A stretch of DNA of 64,000 nucleotides. Source: Henckelia pumila (Eukaryota; Streptophyta; Magnoliopsida; Lamiales; Gesneriaceae). Position 1 is the stretch's first letter. The number at the start of each line of letters is the position of its first letter. Below the pieces are notes generated by a model. The model was not told where the DNA came from. It worked only from the letters and a program-made list of their open reading frames with translations, and made no database searches. Below, piece after piece: positions 22,838-34,625 of the stretch. The stretch spans positions 22,802,622-22,866,621 of the forward strand of contig NC_133123.1 of assembly GCF_033568475.1 (NCBI RefSeq), given 5' to 3'. A program made the translations under genes and the position numbers.

Positions 22838-23992
22838 CTTGGGAGGGATTCCACTTCAAAAAGTGCTCTTATGCGAACTGTGTTTTTTTTTTTTTTTTTG
22901 CAATTTCTAGTTTTCTACATAAATTAATATTTAATACCACTGGGATTGACGGATTCCCTTCAAGTTACAAAAAAATTCCAGCATGCTACCGCCATTCGTA
23001 CCTTCTAAATATGCTAACAATTTACTCGATAATTGCCGAAAATTCATGATTACATTATGATCGCACACAATTACAAGAAGGTTTCTAAAATTACAGGATA
23101 ACACCATTGCAATATAAATACAAGGTGGTTCTTCTTCACTTAGAGGGCAATTAACTCCTTTTATCACAGAAAGCTAGGGCTGAGAAAAAATACCGAAATG
23201 CCGTCATACCATCTATATCGTACAAAAAAAAATATTATATATTGAAAAGCATACCGTACCCAAAATTTTGGTATCGGTATAAGATTTTCAAATTTTCGGT
23301 ATACCAAAAAAAAAAGTCGATATACACGGTATCGGTATGATACCGCATATATCGACATTTTTTTTTAAAAAAAAAAACAGTTTAAAAAAAATCGATATAC
23401 ACGGTATCATACCGATACCGTACCGAATTTTGAAAATTCGGTACGGTATCGGTATGGATTTATGACATATCGAAATTTCATGTTGGTATACCGAAAATTT
23501 CGGTCCGGTATCGGTATCGAAAATTTCGGTCCGGTATGCGGTATTCGTTGAATACCGCGGTATACCGTACCGAACCACCCCTACAGAAGGCTACACTAAA
23601 AAATTCCATTGCACCTCATTGTTAAAGAGGCACAAAGGTAGTATAACGTATCAGACAGCCGGTTTGGCTTACTGGGATGACTGCATTATACAGATGATAC
23701 GGCTGCTAGCACGAAATTAACGAGGGATACATTTTGCCATAAAAGTTTGACAATAGTATTTGCATCATGGCAGTATATCAATTTCAAAACATAAACTCAA
23801 TGGTGCACTTCTAATGGAGAGCAGGTTTTGGCTGCACCATTGAAACTCTGCACGCACGCTACCAGAATTTTTACGGACTAAACAATGTGTAAGTTGGCAG
23901 ATCTACACCAAATCTAAGTATTGACATTTGATAATAAAAAAAAATTGGGTCAACTTATGGCAATCAAATGCACAAAAGGATGTTATTATAAA
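22838..23992. repeat. Partial direct duplicate of the CPSF160 3' region, last exon missing
   Basis: The block matches 53420-54690 in the same orientation. Shared stretches: the GGGAGGGATTCCACTTCAAA region, the CTACCGCCATTCGTACC region (22987 / 53555), the CAGCCGGTTTGGCTTACTGG region (23656 / 53700), and the long stretch from GGATACATTTTGCC (23726 / 54429) to AAAGGATGTTA (23978 / 54674). Between CACGAAA (23711) and 23724 the copy lacks about 665 bp present at 53760-54425, including the final CPSF160 exon. A hAT-type MITE (23175-23583) has since inserted. It is a non-coding relic. Confidence 0.8.
23175..23583. mobile_element. hAT-type MITE rich in GGTATCGGTA/TACCGATACC motifs
   Basis: The ends are TAGGGCTGAG on the left and TAGGGGTGG (reverse complement of CCACCCCTA) on the right. 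Eight-bp flanking duplications, CAGAAAGC at 23167-23174 and CAGAAGGC at 23584-23591, fit hAT integration. The inside is a dense set of TACCG/CGGTA motifs in both orientations, giving strong fold-back potential. ORFs across it are by-products of the repeats. Confidence 0.75.
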
Positions 23993-24079
23993 TCCATTCC
24001 AAATCTCGTCCTAAATCCATTTCAAAAAGATCCCAACTAGATATATATATATATAGGTACGAGACGACACAAACTAGAT

Positions 24080-24210
24080 CAAACTCCATCAAGGCGTTGC
24101 TCCACAGTGAGCAAACAAAAGGACAATGTAAGAGCAGATGATCCTGAGTCTCTGCCTACCTACATAAATAAAACACACCAACTAGGGCCAAAGACAGTAC
24201 AAGGATTCCT
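24080..24210 (-). pseudogene. LINE reverse-transcriptase zinc-binding domain fragment
   Basis: The minus-strand translation at about 24175-24100 reads ETQDHLLLHCPFVCSLW, the zf-RVT motif (His and Cys ligands then LW) found near the C-terminus of plant L1-type LINEs. The upstream piece VFYLCR with its Cys is displaced by a frame change. No full ORF, poly(A) or target duplication could be assigned, so this is a dead fragment. Confidence 0.65.
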
Positions 24211-24889
24211 CCTCTCCATCTCCGCAGAAAGTTGGAAGTTTACCAAAAACACATTAACTTAAATCCCAAAATTAATTCTATCTATTTGTAAGTAATTGTC
24301 TAAACATTGGAGATTTGAAATATTATTCTACAATTTTATTTTTTTGTCTAGTTTTTTTTTTCTTCGATTTTGGTCTTCAAATTTTAATCTTAATCTTGTT
24401 TCTTATGATTTTTTATAATTCGGTATTCTCAATTATAGTGTTTATGTAATACTACACACATCAGTGTTGCATTGGTATTAAAACATAAAAAATATTAAAA
24501 CTGCGTAAATAGAACAAAAATAATAGATTAATACTGAAATTTAACAATACATATGATCAAAATCTATAGAGACAAGCTTATTGGACCAAAAATACAATTT
24601 TCTTTTAAAAAACACCAAACACAAAGTGAGTATAATTTTGGTAAATAAAAAAAAATCTAATGCCTAAAAAAAGGGAAAGTCATATAAAATGACAATTTTT
24701 TCTTAATAATTTGGTTTATGTTGGAAAGTAAGTTAGAATATAATTATTTCAAATTTCGCCAATTAACTGAATTTTAGTTAATGAAAATGTCTCTACTATA
24801 ATTATGAATTTTAGTTAATGAAAACGTCTCTACTATAATTACTATATCGTAAGATTAATCAAGACAGACTTGTATTTATGTTTAAATAA
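24210..24889. other. AT-rich spacer before the tandem array
   Basis: No gene seen. A short tandem duplication occurs at about 24768-24842: the phrase AATTTTAGTTAATGAAAA followed by CGTCTCTACTATAATTA occurs twice in a row with small changes. Confidence 0.5.
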
Positions 24890-25775
24890 CTTGGGATGAA
24901 AATGAGTCCACCACGAGTCCCCATTTTCATCTCTATAGTGGGCATGGGGACGAGGATGAAATTTTAATCCCCGTGGGTTTGGGTTCAAGGATTTCCCGAT
25001 TACGTTGAAGTGGTGATGGGGACGGGGATGGGATGAGTTTTAGTTTCGTGGATGGGGAACCCGTCCCCGTCCCCGTCCTCGTCCCCGCCCCGCCCCATTG
25101 TCATCCCTATTCAGAATTGGAAAAATAGTAAAATGTCCAAGTTCATGAACGGAAAGTGATCGGGATCGGATCAACCACAGTTGGAGGAGCCTCCGCCATT
25201 ATCCACTTCAGACTTCACTGCTTCGCAGTACTAAGCTTCTTCGCATAAGTTATGGACAAATATTTCATCCGACACTTCATTTCCTGTCACCAAATTCATA
25301 ACCACATTCCTCAATAAATACTGTGATAATAGTACATACTCTAAGAATCATGAGTGGCTCCACATAGGGGCAAGGGAGGGCAGCAGCCCCCCATCCCCCT
25401 GTGAATTTGATTTTATAATATTACTAATATAGTCTTATAGTTTAAAATTATAATTTATGAACATGAATTAGGAACCAAACATGTAAATACAAAAAAGGGT
25501 GAAAAATTTAAATTAATCTTCATCGTTTAATGTGTACAAAGTTACCCGAAAATTTGTAGCTTATAGTCCTTAAAAAATTGTAGCCCAATCACTAAGCTTT
25601 TAGACCTAAACAGACAGGGTTTTAAGTTTTTTAAACCTAAAAACAAATTGTTGAAACAAGAATTGTTAGCTTACAAGCTTGTCAGTTTGATTTTTAATTC
25701 ACGAGTTGCAACAACTTCAATGAAGAGAAAGTTTTTTGATGAGAAGATTATTATGAATATTAATTAATTATACTG

Positions 25776-25818
<43 letters not shown>

Positions 25819-26562
25819 TTTGTCGAATGAAGTCTAAAAATATTATTTAAATGAGAATGATACGCAGACGTGGTGTGCTACCCACACTCTCATATCAAAT
25901 TGCACATCAAGTACTTGCAATATCCTTGTCATAATATCAAGTAAGTCTCCTTCTAGAATTATTTTCTCCTCTCTCCTATAATCCACACTGTTGTGCATTT
26001 CTCTACCTTAGGAAGAATGCTCACAGTAATTTTTATATAACCCCAAACGAATAGCATGGTGGAGTCTCGTATCTCTCAACAAAGCAGTGACAACATCTCT
26101 TCTATCATTTGTAAGATCTCTGCTATCAACAACATTGCTCTCGCCTTGGTGGTTTGGAGAAGGAATGACCTTATGCGCAGATAGGTAGATGAGCCCTTGA
26201 CGACAGTGTTTTCAGCGAACAATGAAGTTGGGGTCGGGATTTAGAGCTTCACAGCAAAAGTCAATATGAACAAATCGAATTAGAGGAAATTGTTTTAGAA
26301 ATTTTTTGAGTTGAAGCCAACGAATATCTTGGATATCGTCAATCGAATAAGAGATTTGCAATGAAATACGTTCTATCTTAAGGGTAAGCTTTTTCAAATC
26401 TTTTGAAGCTAAAGAAAAAGTACATATTGTTCGTGCGTCACAGAAATTAAGAATGTGTATCATGACGTTGTTTGGACTATTTATCTCTTTCTTTACTTCA
26501 TTCTCAGATACTATCTTCCCCTTGAAACGTTTGAAGTTCCCTGCAGATTAAAAATGGCTTCT
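24890..26562. repeat. Array unit 1 (leftmost)
   Basis: This unit keeps the fullest form of the G/C block: the left end TTGGGATGAAAATGAG faces the right end CATTGTCATCCCTA at 25095-25108, an imperfect terminal inverted repeat of a hAT-like MITE type. (TA)n at about 25779-25815. An intact 83-codon minus-strand ORF lies at 26212-26463. The right end is cut by the insert at 26563. Confidence 0.7.
26212..26463 (-). CDS. Repeat-unit ORF, 83 residues, function unknown (best copy)
   Basis: It begins MIHILNFCDARTICTFSLAS and ends FCCEALNPDPNFIVR. The same reading frame of 83 codons is intact in units 1, 4, 5 and 6 (26212-26463, 32176-32427, 33956-34207, 44592-44843), but stopped or deleted in units 2, 3, 7 and 8. 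The frame also reads open upstream of the Met, after a CTGCAG that could be a 3' splice site. Beyond the stop it stays open for about 65 codons (KHCRQGLIYLSAHKV...), as if one nonsense change lies inside an older, longer ORF. The Leu-rich spacing is reminiscent of LRR-type F-box proteins, but I cannot show a diagnostic motif. It is probably a captured gene fragment, not a working gene. Confidence 0.3.
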   Translation of the reverse strand: MIHILNFCDARTICTFSLASKDLKKLTLKIERISLQISYSIDDIQDIRWLQLKKFLKQFPLIRFVHIDFCCEALNPDPNFIVR

Positions 26563-27988
26563 TGGTAGCGCTTATCGCGTACGCCCAAATTACCCGACTC
26601 AATCAGATAAACAAATTAATGTAGTAGTGTGAGTAGGGATCGTTTCCACGAGGAAAGAAAAATTTAAAAGTGTTCTTTAAAAGAAAAAAGGGGTTTTCAA
26701 GTTTGGATTAACTAATAAGAAATTTAAGCAACTAAAATTCACTGGCATGCAAAAATTAAATAAAGATTGGAGAAATTCAATAGGAGACGAGACTTGGTTT
26801 CGGTCAACTACACCCTTGATTTCATTCGTTCGATCATCGATTATCTAAAAATCTTTAATCACGTTGAATATTCATCATTGGAAATTAAATTTCTGTTTTA
26901 CCTTAATCTTAGTTAACTAGACACAAGCGTTCTAAGATAACCCTTATCAATGAATCAACCCAATACAAGCGATTAGATTTAAACTCACGATAGCATGCAA
27001 ACTAGTAAAACTGATAAATCTAGACAACTCATACACAAGCGGATGAATTTAGCTTAGTCAATTATTATCCCTACAATTCCTAACCTCACAAGCGGACGAT
27101 TATTAATTGTAGTTGCCTCGCAAATCAGATAATTCGAACAATTACGGATTCAAACTCTAATTTAGCAGTAGATTATATATAAGAATTATCAGGTGATCAA
27201 TCTAATAATCAAACATACAATCATGAAATAAATCAGAATAATACATGATACTCAACAATAATCAAACTCTGTAAAACAAAAATCTCACGAGTAAATTAAT
27301 CAAGGGCTTCATCTTCCTTAACCAAGTATTAAAAACTAGCCAACACAATTCATGAAGAACAAGATAAAAATCATAAGAAAAAATGGAATTCTAGAATTCT
27401 TAGAAAAAACCTAGTCTCCCTTCTACGTTTCTTCTCTTTTTTTTTTTCAATAATAAAAACTCCCTATCTTGGTAGCAAATCGTCCAAAGATAAGCCTAGG
27501 AATGAAAACAAGAGTTTCCAAAACATAAAATTCTTCCAAAAATAAGTCTGTGCGACCGACAGGGCGGGCGCTCCATATATCGGCGCGCGCGCCCAACCTC
27601 TACGCTCTTTCATTCCTCAGAATGGCGCGCGCGCTCATTGTTCCTGCGCGGGCGCTCAGTGTCTACGCACTTTCTCCTCTTTTCTTCTCAGCAATGGCGC
27701 GGGCGCGCCTTGGTATAGAGCGGGCGCTCAACCCTCACGCAAAAATTCCATGTTCCTCTAGATCATCGCGCGGGCGCGCCACTCAGCAGGGCGGGCGCTC
27801 CTTGCTCTCGAATTTCTCTTTTTCTTCAAGTCTTTAAGCCTTCAATTCTTGATCTTTTCTACCCTCTTTTGCACTTATATCCATCAACTCGATTCTCACG
27901 CCTCGTTTCCTTCATATAACAAAAACAACAGAAAAACGCATAAAATCGACCAATAAAACACAAGAGTCAAGCAAAATACAAACAATAT
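26563..27988. mobile_element. 1.43-kb unclassified insert replacing a unit junction
   Basis: From TGGTAGCGCTTATCGCG (26563) to about 27988 the sequence is foreign to the array. The left unit stops at GGCTTCT, and the right unit resumes at its ATCCAAAAATTTGTAG region, so about 785 bp of array was lost at the same site. It contains GTGAGTAGGGATCGTTTCC (26629), a phrase I associate with widespread plant repeats, and a GC-rich segment at 27557-27800. I see no TIRs or clear target duplication. It could be a piece of a larger LTR or Helitron element. Confidence 0.5.
27557..27802. repeat. GCGCGGGCGC(T/G)C motif cluster
   Basis: Ten or so short GC-only motifs (GGGCGGGCGCTCC, GCGCGCGCGCCC, GCGCGGGCGCTC, GCGCGGGCGCGCC) are spaced 15-40 bp apart in otherwise AT-rich DNA. 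Some are near palindromes with BssHII/AscI-like cores. The open plus-strand frame here (27550-27837) follows from the GC content and has no supported product. Confidence 0.65.
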
Positions 27989-28221
27989 AAGTGATCCAAA
28001 AATTTGTAGCTCATAGTCCTTAAAAAATTGTAGCCCAATCACTATGCTTTTAAACCTAAACACAATGGTTTTAAGTTTTTTAAACCTAAAAACAAATTGT
28101 TGAAGCAAGAATTGTTAGCTTACAATCTTGTCAGTTTGATTTTTAATTCACGAGTTGCAACAACTGCAATGAAGAGAAAATTTTTTGATGAGAAGATTAT
28201 TATGCATATTAATTAATTATA

Positions 28222-28261
<40 letters not shown>

Positions 28262-29178
28262 TTTGTCGAATGAAGTTTAAAAATATTATTTAAATGAGAA
28301 TGGAACGCAGACGTGGTGTTCTACCAACACTCTCATATCAAATTGCACCTTAAGTACTTGCAATCTCCTTGCCATAATATCAAGTAAGTCTCCTTCTAGA
28401 ATTATTTTCTCATCTCTCCTATAATCCACACTGTTGTTCATTTCTTTACCTTAGGAAGAATGCTCACAGTAATTTTTATAAAACCCCAAATGAATAGCAT
28501 GGTGGAGTCTCGTATCTCTCAACAAAGCAGTGACAACATCTCTTCTATCATTTGTAAGATCTCTGCTATCAACAACATTGATCTCGCCTTGGTGGTCCGG
28601 AGAAGGAATAACCTTATGCGCAGATAGGTAGATGAGCCCTTAGCGACAGTGTTTTCAGCGAACAATGAAGTTGGGGTCGAGATTTGGAGCTTCACAGCAG
28701 AAGTCAATATGAACAAATCAAATTAGAGGAAATTGTTTCATAAATTTTTTGAGTTGAAGCCAACGAATATCTTGAATATCGTCAATCGAATAAGAGATTT
28801 GCAATGAAATATATTCTATCTTAAGGGTAAGCTTTTACAAATCATTTGAAGCTAAAGATAAAGTACATATTGTTCGTGCGTCACAGAAATTAAGAATGTG
28901 TATCATGACGTTGTTTGGAATATTTTTCTCTTTCTTTACTTCATTCTCATATGCTATCTTCCCCTTGAAACGTTTGAAGTTCCATGAAAATTAAAAATGG
29001 CTTCTCGTAATGAAATTTGGTCTATTTAAAAATTATAACTAGAAAAATATATTTGCCTCTGACAATCATAACTAACCTCGTGGGACACTGAAAGGAGTCA
29101 AAAGTAATCTTGCAAGATTCATTCGTCTTAGTTAGACTCTAAGAATCAAAATGTTGGAACAACCCCCATCCCCGCCCC
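27989..29178. repeat. Array unit 2 (left part missing)
   Basis: The unit resumes inside the block before the (TA)n tract (28225-28258). Its copy of the 83-codon ORF is stopped early by an AAG to TAA-type change (minus strand near 28838), and a 65-codon frame at 28519-28716 is only the remainder. It ends with the shared tail GACTCTAAGAATCAAAATG before unit 3. Confidence 0.7.
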
Positions 29179-30939
29179 ATTTTCATCTCTATAGTGGGGA
29201 TGGGGACGGGGATGTAAATTTAATCCCCGTAATTTTGGGTTTGGGGATTTTTTGATTACGTTGAACCGATGATGGGGACGGGGATAGGGTGGGTTTTAGT
29301 TTTGGAGATGGGCCGTCCCCGCCCTACCCCATTGCCATCCCTATTCAAAATTGGAGAAAATAGTGAAATGTCCAAGTTCATAAACGGAAAGTGATCGGGA
29401 TCGAATCAACCGCAGTTGGAAGAGCCTCCGCCATTATCCTCTTCAAACTTCACTGCTTCGCAGAAGTTATGGACAAATATTTCATCCTACACTTCATTTC
29501 TTGTCACCAAATTCACAACCACATTCCTCAATATATACTGTGAGAATAGTACATACTCTGAGAATCAGGGGTGAGCGGGTGGCTCCACATAGGGGTAAGG
29601 GAGGGCAGCTGGCCCCCCCCCCCCCCCAACCCACCCCCAGTGAATTTGATTTTATAATATTACTAATATAGTCTTATAGTTTAAAATTATAATTTACGAA
29701 CATGAATTAGGAACCAAACATGAAAATACAAAAGAGAGTCAAAAAATTTAAATTAATCTTCATCGTTTAATGTGTGCAAAGTGACCCGAAAATTTGTAGC
29801 TCATAGTCCTTAAAAAATTATAGCCCAATCATTAATCTTTTAAACCTAAACACAATGGTTTTAAGTTTTTTAAAACTAAAAACAAATTGTGGAAGCAAGA
29901 ATTGTTAGCTTACAAGCTTGTCAGTTTGATTTTTAATTCACGAGTTACAACAACTGCAATGAAGAGAAAATTTTTTGATGAGAAAATTATTATGAATATT
30001 ATTTAATTATACTGAAATATATATATATTAGTTTGTCGAATGAAGTCTAAAAATATTATTTAAATGAGAATGGTACGCAGACGTGGTGTTCTACCCACAC
30101 TCTCATATCAAATTGCACCTCAAGTACTTGCAATCTCCTTGCCATAATATCAAGTAAGTCTCCTTCTAGAATTATTTCCTCCTCTTTCCTATAATCCACA
30201 ATGTTGTTCATTTCTCTACCTTAGGAAGAATGCTCACAGTAATTTTTTAACCCCAAACGAATAGCATGGTGGAGCCTCGTATTTCTCAACAAAGCAGTGA
30301 CAACATCTCTTCTATCATTTGTAAGATCTCTGCTATCAACAACATTGCTCTCGCCTTGGTGGTCCGGAGAAGGAATGACCATATGCGCAGATAGGTAGAT
30401 GAGCCCTTGGCGACAGTATTTTTAGCGAACAATGAAGTTGGGGTCGGGATTTAGTGCTTCACAGCAGAAGTCAATATGAACAAATCAAATTAAAGGAAAT
30501 TGTTTCAGAACTTTTTTGAGTTGAAGCCAACGAATATCTTGCATATCGTCAATCGAATGAGAGATTTGCAATGAAATACGTTCTATCTTAAGGGTAAGCT
30601 TTTTCAAATCTTTTGAAGCTAAAGAAAAAGATTGTTCGTGCATCACAGAAATTAAGAATGTGTATCATGACGTTGTTTGTAATATTTCTCTCTTTCTTTA
30701 CTTCATTCTCAGATGCTATCTTTTCCTTGAAACGTTTGAAGTTCCTTGCAGATTAAAAATGGCTTCTCATAATAAAATTTTGTCTATTTAAAAATTATAG
30801 CTAGAAAAATGTATTTGCCTCTGACAATCATAATAACCTCGTGGGACACAGAAAGGAGTCAAGAGTAATCTTGCAAGATTCATTCGTCTTAGTTAGACTC
30901 TAAGAATCAAAATGTTGGAACAACCCCCATCCCCGCCCC
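29179..30939. repeat. Array unit 3
   Basis: A full-length 1761-bp unit. It carries the longest C run (about 15 C at 29613-29627) in the CAGCTGCCCC region. The (TA)n tract is very short (about 30018-30028). The ORF copy is broken by a small deletion near 30630 and by a TAA in place of the usual TGA. Confidence 0.7.
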
Positions 30940-32701
30940 ATTTTCATCTCTATAGTGGGGATGGGGACGGAGATTGAAGTTTAATCCACGTAGGTTTGAG
31001 TTCGGGGATTTTTCGATTACGTTAAATCGATGATGGGGACGGGATAGGGTGGGTTTTAGTTTTGGAGATGGGCCGTCCCCGCCCTACCCCATTGCCATCC
31101 CTATTCAAAATTAGAGAAAATAGTGAAATGTCCAAGTTCATAAATGGAAAGTGATCGGGATCGAATCAACCGCAGTTGGAGGAGCCTCCGCCATTATCCT
31201 CTTCAAACATCACTGCTTTGCAGAAGTTATGACCAAATATTTCATCCGACACTTCATTTCTTGTCACCAAATTCACAACAAAATTCCTCAATATATACTG
31301 TGAGAATGGTACATACTCTGAGAATCAGAGGTGGCTCTACATAGGGGGTAAGGGAGGGCAGCTGCCCCCCACCCCACCCCCTGTGAATTTGATTTTATAA
31401 TATTACTAATATAGTTTTATAGTTTAAAATTATAATTTACAAACATGAATTAGGAACCAAAAATGGAAATACAAAAGAGAATCAAAAAATTTAAATTAAT
31501 CTTCATCGTTTAATGTGTGCAAAGTGACCCGAAAATTTGTAGCTCATAGTCCTCAAAAAATTGTAGCACAATCACTAAGCTTTTAAACCTAAACACAATG
31601 GTTTTAAGTTTTTTAAACCTAAAAACAAATTGTGGAAGCAAGAATTGTTAGCTTACAAGCTTGTCAGTTTGATTTTTAATTCACGAGTTGCAAGAACTGC
31701 AATGAAGAGAAAAATTTTTGATGAGAAGATTATTATGAATATTAATTAATTATACTGAAATATATATATATATATATATTAGTTTGTCGAATGAAGTCTA
31801 AAAATATTATTTAAATGAGAATGGTACGCAAACGTGGTGTTCCACCCACACTCTCATATCAAATTGAACCTCAAGTACTTGCAATCTTCTTGCCATAATA
31901 TCAAGTAAGTCTCCTTCTAGAATTATTTTCTCCTCTCTCCTATAATTCACATTGTTGTGCATTTCTCTACCTTAGGAAGAATGCTCACAATAATTTTTAT
32001 ATAACCCCAAACGAATAGCATGGTGGAGCCTCGTATCTCTCAAAAAAGCAGTGACAACATCTCTGCTATCATTTGTAAGATATTTGCTACCAACAACATT
32101 GCTCTCGCCTTGGTGGTCCGGAGAAGGAATGACCTTATGCGCAGATAGGTAGATAAGCCTTTGGCGACAGTGTTTTCAGCGAACAATGAAGTTGGAGTCG
32201 GGATTTGGAGCTTCACAGCAGAAGTCAATATGAACAAATCGAATTAGAGGAAATTGTTTCAGAATTTTTTTGAGTTGAAGCCAACGAATATCTTGCATAT
32301 CGTCAATCAAATAAGAGATTTGCAATGAAATACGTTTTTTCTTAAGGGAAAGCTTTATGAAATCTTTTGAAGGTGAAGAAAAAGTATATATTGTTCGTGC
32401 ATCACAAAAATTAAGAATGTGTATCATGACGTTGTTTGGAATATTTCTCTCTTTCTTTACTTCATTCTCATATGCTATCTTCCCCTTGAAACGTTTGAAA
32501 TTCCCTGCAGATTAAAAAAATGGCTTCTCGTAATGAAATTTGGTCTATTTAAAAACTATAACTAGAAAAATGTATTTGCCTCTGACAATCATAACTAACC
32601 TCGTGGGACACTGAAAGGAGTCAAGAGTAATCTTGCAAGTTTCATTCGTCTTAGTTAGACTCTAAGAATCAAAATATTGGAACAACCCCCATCCCCGCCC
32701 C
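30940..32701. repeat. Array unit 4
   Basis: A full-length 1762-bp unit with the 83-codon minus-strand ORF intact (32176-32427) but the most diverged of the intact copies (TIYTFSSPSKDFIKLSLKKK). (TA)n at about 31760-31779. Confidence 0.7.
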
Positions 32702-33531
32702 ATTTTCATCTCTATAGTAGGGATGGGGACGGGAATGGAAGTTTAATCCCCGTAGGTTTTTGTTTGGAATTTTTTGATTACGTTGAACCGATGATGGGGA
32801 CGGGGATAGGGTGGGTTTTAGTTTTGGAGATGGGCCGTCCCCGCCCTACCACATTGCCATACCAAATCAAATTGGAGAAAATAGTGAAATGTCCAAGTTC
32901 ATAAACGGAAAGTGATCGGGATCGAATCAACCGCAGTTGGAGGAGCCTCCGCCATTATCCTCTTCAAACTTCACTGCTTCGCAGAAGTAATGGACAAATA
33001 TTTCATCCGACACTTCATTTCTTGTCACCAAATTCACAACCACATTCCTCAATTTATACTGTGAAAACGGTACATACTCTGAGAATCAGAGGTGGCTTCA
33101 CATAGGGGTAAGGGAGGGCAGCTGCCCCCCTCCCCCCCCCCCAACACCCCACCCCTTGTGAATTTGATTTTATAATATTACTAATATAGTCTTATAGTTT
33201 AAAATTATAATTTACGAACATGAATTAGGAACCAAACATGGAAATATAAAAGAGAGTCAAAAAATTTAAATTCTTCATCGTTTAATGTGTGCAATATGAC
33301 CCGAAAATTTGTAGCTCATAGTCCTTAAAAAATTGTAGCTCAATCACTAAGCTTTTAAACCTAAACACAATGGTTTTAATTTTTTTAAACCTAAAAACAA
33401 ATTGTTGAACCAAGAATTGTTAGCTTACAATCTTGTCAGGTTGATTTTTAATTCACGAGTTGCAACAACTTCAATTAAGAGAAATTTTTTTGATGAGAAG
33501 ATTATTATGAATATTAATTAATTATACTGAA

Positions 33532-33562
<31 letters not shown>

Positions 33563-34481
33563 TTTGTCGAATGAAGTCTAAAAATATTATTTAAATGAGA
33601 ATGGTACGCAGACGTGGTGTTCTACCCACACTCTCATATCAAATTGCACCTCAAATACTTGCAATCTCCTTGCCATAATATCAAGTAAGTCTCCTTCTAG
33701 AATTATTATCTCATCTCTCCTATAATCCACACTGTTGTGCATTTCTCTACCTTAGGAAGAATGCTCACAGTAATTTTTATATAACCCCAAACGAATAGCA
33801 TGGTGGAGCCTCGTATCTCTCAACAAAGCAGTGACAACATCTCTTCTATCATTTGTAAGATCTCTGCTACCAACAACATTGTTCTCGCCTTGGTGGTCCG
33901 GAGAAGGAATGACCTTATGCGCAGATAGGTAGATGAGCCCTTGGCGACAGTGTTTTCAGCGAACAATGAAGTTGGGGTTGGGATTTGGAGCTTCACAGCA
34001 GAAGTCAATATGAACAAATCGAATTAGAGGAAATTGTTTCAGAAATTTTTTGAGTTGAAGCCAACGAATCTCTTGCATATCGTCAATCGAATAAGATATT
34101 TGCAATGAAATACGTTCTATCTTAAGGGTAAGCTTTTTCAAATCTTCTGAAACTAAAGAGAAAGTATGTATTGTTCGTGCGTCACAAAAATTAAGAATGT
34201 GTATCATGACGTTGTTTGAAATATTTCTCTCTTTTTTTACTTCATTATCAGATGTTATCTTCCCCTTGAAACGTTTGAAGTTCCCTGTAGATTAAAAATG
34301 GCTTCTCGTAATGAAATTTGGTCTATTTAAAAATTATAACTAAAAAAATGTATTTGCCTATGACGATCTTAACTAACCTCGTGGGACACTGAAAGGAGTC
34401 AAGAGTAATCTTGCAAGATTCATTCGTCTTAGTTAGACTCTAAGAATCAAAAAATGTTGGAACAACCCCCATCCCTGCCCA
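32702..34481. repeat. Array unit 5
   Basis: A full-length 1780-bp unit with the ORF intact at 33956-34207. The C-rich stretch reads CCCCCCTCCCCCCCCCCC at about 33126-33143. (TA)n at about 33533-33559. Confidence 0.7.
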
Positions 34482-34625
34482 ATTTTCATCTCTATAGTGG
34501 GTATGTGGACGGGGATGTAAGTTTAATCCCCGTAGGTTTGAGTTCGGAGATTTTTCGATTACGTAGAACCGATGATGGGGACAGGGATAGAGTGGGTTTT
34601 AGTTTCGGAGATGGGCCGTCCCCGC

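Noticed and set aside
23164..23578. Tyr/Arg-rich minus-strand ORFs
   Set aside because: They arise from repeated CGGTAT/ATACCG motifs of a MITE.
27550..27837. 95-codon Arg/Ala-rich plus-strand ORF
   Set aside because: It is open because of GCGCGGGCGC motif clusters; the composition is simple repeat-like and no start context or homology is evident.
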